Shown: positions 20,252 to 26,724 of the stretch, piece after piece
Layout: every line of letters begins with the position of its first letter
How positions within the stretch are numbered: the stretch's first letter is position 1
Assembly: GCF_003667525.1 (NCBI RefSeq)
Contig: NZ_RCUW01000013.1
Span: 1 to 64,000 of the forward strand
DNA: 64,000 nt
Direction: 5' to 3'
Source: Mycetocola_B reblochoni
Lineage (GTDB): Bacteria; Actinomycetota; Actinomycetes; Actinomycetales; Microbacteriaceae
Position numbers and translations under genes: made by a program
Notes under the pieces: generated by a model
The model's input: the letters and a program-made list of their open reading frames with translations, nothing else
Database searches by the model: none
What the model was told of the DNA's origin: nothing

Positions 20252-21172
20252 GTGGGCGGAGTTCTGGTCGGTTTCGGGATCATCGCGACGGTGATCGCCG
20301 TCGGGTACCTGATCGCCGTGCTCGGGATCGGCGGGCCGAGCGCCGGGTACGTGCTCAACCGCGTCGCCTTCTTCGTCACCAACCCCGCGCTGCTGTTCAC
20401 GGTGCTCGCGCACGCTGACCTCAGGCAGCTGTTCTCCTCGCACCTGCTGGTCGCCCTGATCAGCGCGGTGGCCATGATCCTCGTGTACCTGCTCCTGGCC
20501 CGGTTCGTCTGGCGGATGCCGGTCCCCGAGTCGGTGATCGGGGCGACCGCGAGCGGCTACGTCAACTCGAACAACATCGGCCTGCCCGTCGCCGTCTACG
20601 TGCTCGGCGACGCGCAGCTGGTCGCGCCGGTGCTGCTCATCCAGCTGCTGCTGTTCTCGCCGGTCAGCCTGGCCGTGCTCGACACCTCGACCCGCGGCTC
20701 CGCCTCGCTGAAGGACATCCTGCTCCAGCCCGTCCGCAACCCGATCATCATCGCGTCTCTCCTCGGCGTGCTCGTCGCGTTCAGCGGTGTGCAGCTGCCG
20801 GACGCCGTCTACGCGCCGTTCGAGCTGATCGGCGGCGCCGCGATCCCGATGGTGCTCATGGCGTTCGGGATGTCGCTGCGCGGGCAGCGGCCGTTCGGGG
20901 CGGGGAGCGGGCGACCCCAGATCGCGGTGGCCACGGTGCTGAAGGTGGTCGTGATGCCGGCGACCGCGTACCTGATCGCGGCCTACGGCTTCGGGATGAC
21001 CGGCCACGAGCTGTTCGCCGTGGTCGCCCTTGCCGCCCTGCCGACCGCGCAGAACGTGTTCAACTTCGCCAGCCGCTACGAACGCGGCGAGACACTCGCC
21101 CGCGACGTCGTCCTGCTGTCGACCGTCGCCTCGGTCCCCGTGCTTCTGCTGGTGTCGGTGCTGCTGAACTGA
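20252..21172 (+). CDS. AEC family transporter (auxin efflux carrier type)
   Basis: The 306-residue transporter has about ten membrane helices in two halves. The AEC hallmarks are an early FFVTNPALLFT segment, SGYVNSNNIGLPVA in the fourth helix with its Asn/Gly/Pro crossover, and PTAQNVFNFASRY in the second half. Bacterial members move malate, malonate or other organic anions; the cargo here is unknown. TAGGCT (20240-20245) lies 6 bases before the GTG, so the mRNA is probably leaderless. It converges on the exonuclease III gene. Confidence 0.9.
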   Translation: MGGVLVGFGIIATVIAVGYLIAVLGIGGPSAGYVLNRVAFFVTNPALLFTVLAHADLRQLFSSHLLVALISAVAMILVYLLLARFVWRMPVPESVIGATASGYVNSNNIGLPVAVYVLGDAQLVAPVLLIQLLLFSPVSLAVLDTSTRGSASLKDILLQPVRNPIIIASLLGVLVAFSGVQLPDAVYAPFELIGGAAIPMVLMAFGMSLRGQRPFGAGSGRPQIAVATVLKVVVMPATAYLIAAYGFGMTGHELFAVVALAALPTAQNVFNFASRYERGETLARDVVLLSTVASVPVLLLVSVLLN

Positions 21173-21182
21173 GTGAAAACCC

Positions 21183-21202
21183 GCTGAGCCGTCGGGCTCA
21201 GC
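21183..21202. terminator. Bidirectional hairpin between convergent genes
   Basis: GCTGAGCC and GGCTCAGC pair around GTCG. The right arm overlaps the stop codon of exonuclease III, and AAAA precedes the left arm, which would act as a T-tract for minus-strand transcription. Confidence 0.6.
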
Positions 21203-22055
21203 CGAAGATCATCGGCCGGTCGTCCTCGTCCTCGTCCCCGGCGATATCGACGACGACGGGGACGTGGTCGCTCGGGCCGTCGCCCTTGCGCTCGTCCCTG
21301 GCGATCTGGGCGCCCTCGACGAGGCGGGCGAAGGCGTCCGAGCCGAGGATGAAGTCGATGCGCATCCCCTCGTCGCGCGGGAAGCGCAGCTGCGTGTAGT
21401 CCCAGAAGGTGTAGCCCTCGGGTACGAGGGGGCGGACCACGTCGCTGAGCCCCGCGCGCGTGAACGCGGCGAAGGCCTCCCGCTCGGGCGCGGACACGTG
21501 CGTCGATCCGGGGCCGAAGCTGGGATCGCCCATGTCGGCGTCGGTCGGCGCGACGTTCCAGTCGCCGGTCAGCGCGAGCGGCACCTCCGGGGCATCGGCC
21601 AGGCGCTGCTCCGTGTGGGCCCGCAGCGCGTCGAGCCAGGCGAGCTTGTACCGGTAGTGGTCGTGGTCGAGGCTGCGGCCGTTCGGGACGTACAGGCTCC
21701 AGATCTCGATCCCGTCGACGGTCGCCCGCATCGCCCTCGCCTCCAGGGGGCGGCCCTCCGGGTCGGCGCCTGCGGGGGCCTTCGCCCCCGGCTCGCCGAA
21801 GCCGGGCATGCCGGGGAAGCCGATCGCGGTCTCGTCGATGGGCAGCCGTGAGGCGATCGCGACGCCGTTCCACTGGTTGAGGCCGTGCGTGACGACCTCG
21901 TAGCCGGCCGCGGTGAAGCGTTCGTGGGGGAACTGGTCGTCCCTGCACTTGATCTCCTGCATCGCCAGGACGTCGATGTCGTCCCGGACGAGGAAGTCGA
22001 CGATCCGCTCGACGCGGGCGCGGGCGGAGTTCACGTTCCAGGTGGCGATGCGCAT
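21198..22055 (-). CDS. xthA: Exodeoxyribonuclease III
   Basis: The 285-residue enzyme has all EEP-fold signatures of ExoIII/AP endonucleases: IATWNVNSARAR at the start, AMQEIKCRDDQFP with the metal-binding Glu, NGVAIASR, YVPNGRS, LTGDWNVAPTDADMG, and GPSDHVPVVV with the catalytic His. It cuts abasic sites and removes 3' blocks in base-excision repair. On the minus strand TAGGCT (22063-22068) ends 7 bases before the ATG, so translation is probably leaderless. Frames extending upstream of this ATG would be outside the transcript. The acidic tail GDEDEDDRPM is longer than usual. Confidence 0.95.
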   Translation of the reverse strand: MRIATWNVNSARARVERIVDFLVRDDIDVLAMQEIKCRDDQFPHERFTAAGYEVVTHGLNQWNGVAIASRLPIDETAIGFPGMPGFGEPGAKAPAGADPEGRPLEARAMRATVDGIEIWSLYVPNGRSLDHDHYRYKLAWLDALRAHTEQRLADAPEVPLALTGDWNVAPTDADMGDPSFGPGSTHVSAPEREAFAAFTRAGLSDVVRPLVPEGYTFWDYTQLRFPRDEGMRIDFILGSDAFARLVEGAQIARDERKGDGPSDHVPVVVDIAGDEDEDDRPMIFG

Positions 22056-22313
22056 GCGTTTCAGCCTAGCGGCGGGCGTCCGTCGCGCTCTCCACCGCCC
22101 GGTCCACCGGGGTCGTCCACCGCGCTGCCCATCGCGCTTCCCATCCGCTATCCGCAACTGCCCATCCCTGTCCACACCGAGCCGACGCGGCGGCCGACGA
22201 CGGCCCTACTCTCACTCCACGGGAATGCTCAGTCCCGCCCCGATCCGCACCGCACCGCCAGAGACGGCGGTGTTCGTCGCGCCTCGGGGACACCATCACA
22301 TCCAGGGGGAAAC

Positions 22314-22802
22314 ATGTCAGAGAACACCACCAGCCGCGTCCGCCGCGGACGCAGGGCGGTCATCGCCGGAACGATCGCCGCCCTCGCCGTCACCGGTGTC
22401 GCGGTCGCGCCCGCGCAGGCCCAGGCAGCCCCGGCCGTCAGTGTGCAGTCGGCGACCTTCGGCGACGGGGAGTGGTCGCCGAGCCACAAGGAGTCCACGC
22501 GCGTCATCCCGCTCTGCAAAGGACCGCTCGCGGTCGCCTCGTGGCTGAACGTCAACTTCTCGGACCACGGCCGCGACATCCAGAAGTACATCTCGAAGAA
22601 CGCGAAGACGCTGGAGCGGCTCGCCACCGGCAAGGACACCCCGCTGACGACGCTGGCGCTGCTGAACAGGGCCATCCTCCAGATCCCCGCCTACGCGATC
22701 AGTGACGGCCTGTTCCACCTGCCCGCGACGGCGCTCAGCGTCGTCACCGGCTGCGGCGTCCTGGACAGGGTCGGCGTCAACCCGTTCAGCTCGCGCAGCT
22801 GA
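22314..22802 (+). CDS. Small secreted protein, unknown function
   Basis: The 162-residue product has a clear Sec-type signal peptide (RRGRRAVIAGTIAALAV, then cleavage near AQAQA, about residue 38). The mature part is about 125 residues with two cysteines (in IPLCKGP and TGCGVL) that could pair. I recognise no family. A good terminator follows, so it is a single-gene unit. The flavin-dependent cholesterol oxidase gene lies 120 bases downstream in the same direction. Both products are exported, which makes a shared extracellular role possible but unproven. Confidence 0.7.
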   Translation: MSENTTSRVRRGRRAVIAGTIAALAVTGVAVAPAQAQAAPAVSVQSATFGDGEWSPSHKESTRVIPLCKGPLAVASWLNVNFSDHGRDIQKYISKNAKTLERLATGKDTPLTTLALLNRAILQIPAYAISDGLFHLPATALSVVTGCGVLDRVGVNPFSSRS

Positions 22803-22809
22803 CCCCGCG

Positions 22810-22842
22810 GTGCCCGCCCCGTCATCGTGACGGGGTGGGCAC
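22810..22842 (+). terminator. Intrinsic terminator after the secreted-protein gene
   Basis: Fifteen-base arms (22810-22824 and 22828-22842, one G-T pair) around TCG lie 8 bases past the stop and are followed by CTCTTCGT. Confidence 0.75.
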
Positions 22843-22921
22843 CTCTTCGTGCCGGTCCCGCCGAGATACGCGGCACCGCCGAGCCTGACGCACCCGTCGC
22901 ACCCGCAGAGAAGGACCACAC

Positions 22922-24607
22922 ATGACCAAGGACCTCAGCCGCCGCACCCTCATCGGTGCGGGGATAGCCGCCGTCGGCACCGCAGCCGTCGTCGGAGTGG
23001 AGACGCCGGCGATCGCCGCCGACGTGCTCCCCGGATTCCCGTCGGGGATCACCGTCAGGCGGGAGGTGTACAAGAACTGGGACGGCGTCGTCTCGACCGA
23101 CCCGCTCTGGACCTGCGTTCCCCGCAACCAGGCGCAGGTGCTCGCGGTCGTCAACTGGGCGCACGCCGCCGGATACACCGTCAGGGCCCGCGGGTACCGG
23201 CACTCCTGGTCGCCGGTCACCGTCGAGCCGGGAACGCGGAAGACCGCCAGGGTGATCCTCGTCGACACGACGGCGCACCTGACCGCGATGAGCATCCCCC
23301 GCGCGGGCCGGCTGAGGGTGGAGGCCGGGGCGCGCATGGACGCGGTGCTGGGCTACCTGAACGCCAACGGCTACTCGATCGCCGCGACGCCGGCGCCGGG
23401 CGACGTCACCGTCGGCGGCGTGCTCGCCGTCAACGCGCACGGGACCGGCGTCCTCGCCGCGGGTGAGAGCCCCGAGGCCAACCAGAACATGGGGACGATG
23501 AGCAACCTCGTCGTCACGCTGACGGCCGCGGTGTGGGACGCCGGGCGCGGCGAGTACCGTGCGAAGCGTTTCGAGCGCAACGACCCCGATATCGCGCCGT
23601 TCCTCGCCCATCTGGGCCGTGCCTTCGTGCTCGAGGTGACGCTCCAGGTGATGCCCGCCTACTCGCTGCGCTGCCGCAACTACACCGACATCCCCACGCG
23701 GGAGCTCTTCGCCTCGCCGCGGGTCGCCGGGGACCGCAGCCTGTCCGCCCTGCTCGACTCCGCCGGCCGGGTCGGCCTGATCTGGTACACCTTCACCGAC
23801 CACCCCTGGGTGCAGCGGTGGGACGTCACCCCGGACAAGCCCTGGACCTCGCGGCGGACGCGGGGGCCGTACAACTACCTCTTCGCCGACAACCTGCCCG
23901 ACCCCGTGCCGCAGCTGCTCGGACGACTCGTCTCCGGGCAGGACTGGGTCGCGCCCGCGTTCGGCGCCGCGGTCATCACGGCGACGCGGGCCGGCCTGAC
24001 CGCGGCCCTCGCGCGTGACATGTGGGGCCCGGCGAAGGACTTCCTCAACTTCGTCAAGCCGACCACGCTGCGGGTCAGCGCCGGGTCGCACGCGATCATC
24101 GTCGCCCGTGCGGACGTGCAGGAGGTCGTGCACCGCTTCTCCGAGTGGATGACCGCGGCGCTCGCGCGCTATCGCGATCGGCGCCAGTACCCCCTCAACA
24201 GTTGCGTCGAGATCCGCGTGACCGGGGTGGACGACCCGGCGGCGGTCGGCATCAGGGGTGCGGTGGCCCCCTCCCTGTCCGCGGCCGCCCCCGTTGCCGG
24301 TCGTCCCGAGCTCGACACCGTGGTGTGGCTCGACGCGCTCACCCTGCCGGGGACGCCGCACGAATACGCCTTCTTCGAGGAGCTGGAGGCGTCGCTCCGC
24401 ACGGACTACGCGGACCTCGGCGTCGCCCGGCCGGAGTGGGCGAAGCGGTGGGCCACGACGGCGGACGGGTCGTGGACGGACGACGACGTCATCGCCGAAA
24501 CGCCCGCGCTCTTCCCGGAGTGGGGCTCGGCCGTCCGCACCCTCTCGCGTTATGATCCTGATCGGGTGTTCAGCTCTCCGTTGCTCGACCGGCTCATGCC
24601 GGGATGA
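22922..24607 (+). CDS. Tat-exported cholesterol oxidase, VAO (covalent FAD) type
   Basis: The 561-residue precursor begins with a twin-arginine signal (SRRTLIGAG) that ends near residue 33. An FAD_binding_4 domain follows, with RARGYRHSW; His94 matches the histidine that covalently carries FAD in Brevibacterium sterolicum cholesterol oxidase. PAPGDVTVGGVLAVNAHGTG comes next. A substrate-binding domain of the cholesterol-oxidase type includes CVEIRVTG near residue 428, where the Glu-x-Arg pair corresponds to the catalytic Glu475/Arg477. The enzyme oxidises 3-beta-hydroxysteroids outside the cell with O2. ATG 22922 has AGAAGGA. A different alcohol as substrate is possible. Confidence 0.88.
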   Translation: MTKDLSRRTLIGAGIAAVGTAAVVGVETPAIAADVLPGFPSGITVRREVYKNWDGVVSTDPLWTCVPRNQAQVLAVVNWAHAAGYTVRARGYRHSWSPVTVEPGTRKTARVILVDTTAHLTAMSIPRAGRLRVEAGARMDAVLGYLNANGYSIAATPAPGDVTVGGVLAVNAHGTGVLAAGESPEANQNMGTMSNLVVTLTAAVWDAGRGEYRAKRFERNDPDIAPFLAHLGRAFVLEVTLQVMPAYSLRCRNYTDIPTRELFASPRVAGDRSLSALLDSAGRVGLIWYTFTDHPWVQRWDVTPDKPWTSRRTRGPYNYLFADNLPDPVPQLLGRLVSGQDWVAPAFGAAVITATRAGLTAALARDMWGPAKDFLNFVKPTTLRVSAGSHAIIVARADVQEVVHRFSEWMTAALARYRDRRQYPLNSCVEIRVTGVDDPAAVGIRGAVAPSLSAAAPVAGRPELDTVVWLDALTLPGTPHEYAFFEELEASLRTDYADLGVARPEWAKRWATTADGSWTDDDVIAETPALFPEWGSAVRTLSRYDPDRVFSSPLLDRLMPG

Positions 24608-24668
24608 CGCGCCGACGGGGGGTCGTCATCGGGATCGAATGATGGCAACCTGGGGTCGAGGGGGAGCA

Positions 24669-25217
24669 ATGGAAGCTCGGGATGAGCTCAGCGACGGCGT
24701 CCTTGCGCAGATGTCGATAGACGGGGACGAGCGGGCCTTCGCCGTGCTGCTGCGGCGGCACGCCGGCTACCTCCGTGCGTACGCCATCCGCCTGACGGGG
24801 TCACGGGCGGACGCCGACGACGTGGTGCAGGCCGCGTTCATCACCGCCTGGCGCAGGCTGGACTCCCTGAACGAGCCCGACCGCTTCAAGGCGTGGATGC
24901 GGCGGATCGTGTCCAACCGGAGCATCGACCTCATCCGCAGCCGCCGCGTCGAGGACACGCCGATCGACGACCAGGTCCCATCCCCGGAGCGTGACGACCC
25001 CGAGCGTCGCGCCATCGCCGGTGAGGGCCTGCAGCGTCTCTCCGCGGCCCTCGAGGCGCTGCCCTCCGCCCAACGAGAGGTGTGGGCGATGCGGGAGCTC
25101 GGCGGGCTCAGCTACGAGGAGATCGCCGCCGAGCTCGGCGTCACCGCCGCCGTGGTCCGTGGCCGTCTGGCCAGGGCACGTGCGACCCTGGTACACGAGG
25201 TGGAGGTTTGGCGATGA
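24669..25217 (+). CDS. ECF-type RNA polymerase sigma factor
   Basis: The 182-residue protein has sigma region 2 (LLRRHAGYLRAYAIRLTG, then DADDVVQAAFITAWRRLDSL). A short linker and region 4 follow (LEALPSAQREVWAMRELGG and YEEIAAELGVTAAVVRGRLARAR). It directs RNA polymerase to a small stress or envelope regulon. I placed the start at ATG 24669 behind GGGGAG; an in-frame ATG at 24642 is possible. Its stop overlaps the next gene by 4 bases, and the downstream partner looks like its regulator. Confidence 0.93.
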   Translation: MEARDELSDGVLAQMSIDGDERAFAVLLRRHAGYLRAYAIRLTGSRADADDVVQAAFITAWRRLDSLNEPDRFKAWMRRIVSNRSIDLIRSRRVEDTPIDDQVPSPERDDPERRAIAGEGLQRLSAALEALPSAQREVWAMRELGGLSYEEIAAELGVTAAVVRGRLARARATLVHEVEVWR

Positions 25218-25807
25218 GCGAGGAACGGCCCCTGCGGGACGACGAGGTCGACGTGGAGCGCATCAGCGCCTACCTCGACTCCGGCCGTGCCCCGTACGAC
25301 GCCACCATCGAGGAGTCCCCCGAGGCGAGCCGGCTGATGCGCGAGATGGCGCACCTGCGCGACCTCGGCGCCCGGCTCATCGCCTCCGAGGCCGATGCGC
25401 TGCCCGAGCCCTCGCAGAACTGGTTCGCCGGCGTTCTCAGCCAGATCGCGCTCGAATCGCGATCGGGCAGGGACCTGCCGTTGGACGTCGGCAAGGCCAG
25501 GGTCATCACGGAGGGCGCGCTGCGCGGGGCGATCCGTCAGGCCGCAGGCGCGCGGGTGCCGGGGCTCATCGTCGAGCGGTGCGTGTTCGAGGGCGAGCTC
25601 GATGCCAGCGACTCACCGGTCACGGTGTCCCTGCGCGTGGCCCTGGTGTGGCCGACCGCTGCACCGGCGGCGACGGCGGCGCTCAGGCGCATCGTCCAGG
25701 ACACCGTGAGCGAGCACCTCGGCCGGGTCCCTGAGCGGGTCGACATCAGGGTCGACGAGGTGCACGTCGGCGGCAGGTCGGAGCATTCGAGGGAGGACGG
25801 CGCATGA
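25214..25807 (+). CDS. Asp23/Gls24-like protein with anti-sigma-like N-terminal segment
   Basis: The 197-residue protein has two parts. Residues 1-75 are acidic and helical (VERISAYLDSGRAPYD, then ASRLMREMAHLRDLGARL), resembling the short sigma-binding segments of anti-sigma factors, though no zinc ligands are visible. Residues 85-190 look like the Asp23/Gls24 (DUF322) domain of envelope-stress proteins: repeated beta strands around ITEGALRGAIRQAAG, VSLRVALVWPTAAPA and RVPERVDIRVDEV. The ATGA overlap with the sigma gene argues that the two proteins are made in balance. The anti-sigma role is inferred from position and the N-terminus. Confidence 0.7.
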   Translation: MSEERPLRDDEVDVERISAYLDSGRAPYDATIEESPEASRLMREMAHLRDLGARLIASEADALPEPSQNWFAGVLSQIALESRSGRDLPLDVGKARVITEGALRGAIRQAAGARVPGLIVERCVFEGELDASDSPVTVSLRVALVWPTAAPAATAALRRIVQDTVSEHLGRVPERVDIRVDEVHVGGRSEHSREDGA

Positions 25808-26154
25808 CTCAGGATCGTGACCCCGCGGAGTTCGCGGGCCTCGCCGCCACGGTTGACGCCGCGGTGGACGGGATCGACGGGGTGAGGACCCGGCCGCGGG
25901 GGCGGTCGCTCGGTCGCATCGGGGCAGGGCTGTCCGGACGCGACCCCGTTCCGAACGCGGTCGTGGAGCGGGCGGAGGGCCGCTGGCGGATCGCCGTCGA
26001 CGTGGCCATCGCGGGGCACAGCGCCCCCGCCGCCGCCGCGCTCGTGGCGGAGGTCGTCGCGGGGCTCCCCGGACTCCGCGGCGGGGAGGACGGCACGCCG
26101 GAGGTCACGGTTCGCATCGTCGACGTCGCTGAGGGGCTGTTTTCCGCGGGCTGA
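25804..26154 (+). CDS. Second Asp23-like small protein of the sigma operon
   Basis: This 116-residue protein overlaps its upstream neighbour by an ATGA. Its pattern (short helix, GVRTRPRGRSLGRIGAGLSG loop, then VDVAIAGHSAPAAAALVAEV and VTVRIVDVAEGLF) resembles a reduced Asp23-like alpha/beta module. I cannot assign it to a named family. It completes a three-gene unit with the ECF sigma factor. The next gene, pyrE, appears to start its own leaderless transcript 18 bases later. Confidence 0.6.
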   Translation: MTQDRDPAEFAGLAATVDAAVDGIDGVRTRPRGRSLGRIGAGLSGRDPVPNAVVERAEGRWRIAVDVAIAGHSAPAAAALVAEVVAGLPGLRGGEDGTPEVTVRIVDVAEGLFSAG

Positions 26155-26172
26155 CCTCTAACATGGTCAATT

Positions 26173-26724
26173 GTGACCGACTCCCGCCAGCAGCTCATCG
26201 ACTACATCTCCACCGACGCCGTGTTCCACGGCGACTTCACGCTGACCAGCGGCGCGAAGGCCAGTTACTACGTCGACCTGCGGCGCGTCAGCCTTGACCA
26301 CCGGGTCGCCCCGCTCATCGGCCAGGTCATGCTCGACCTCATCGCGGACGTCCCCGACGTCGCCGCCGTCGGGGGCCTGACGATGGGCGCCGACCCGATC
26401 GCGGCCGCGATCCTGCACCAGGGCGCCGCACGCGGCGCCGGGCTGGACGCCTTCGTCGTGCGCAAGGAGCCGAAGGACCACGGCAGGGGGCGTCAGGTCG
26501 AGGGGCCCGACCTCGCGGGCAAGCGCGTCATCGTGGTCGAGGACACCTCGACGACGGGCGGGTCCCCTCTGACGGCGATCGCCGCACTCGAGAAGGTGGG
26601 CGCGGAGATCGCGGCCGTCGCGGTCGTCGTCGATCGCAACACCGGCGCGAAGGAGCGTATCGAGGCCGCCGGATACCCGTATCTCGCCGCGATCGGCCTC
26701 GCGGACCTGGGGCTGACCGAGTGA
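26173..26724 (+). CDS. pyrE: Orotate phosphoribosyltransferase
   Basis: The 183-residue enzyme has the PRPP-binding signature VIVVEDTSTTGGS (about residues 119-131). It also has the OPRTase N-terminal pattern FTLTSGAKASYYVDLRR and the KEPKDHGRGRQVEG flexible loop with catalytic Lys and Asp. It makes OMP from orotate and PRPP in pyrimidine synthesis. TAACAT (26159-26164) lies 8 bases before the GTG start, which suggests a leaderless mRNA independent of the sigma operon. A GTGA overlap couples it to the large septum-formation gene. Confidence 0.95.
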   Translation: MTDSRQQLIDYISTDAVFHGDFTLTSGAKASYYVDLRRVSLDHRVAPLIGQVMLDLIADVPDVAAVGGLTMGADPIAAAILHQGAARGAGLDAFVVRKEPKDHGRGRQVEGPDLAGKRVIVVEDTSTTGGSPLTAIAALEKVGAEIAAVAVVVDRNTGAKERIEAAGYPYLAAIGLADLGLTE

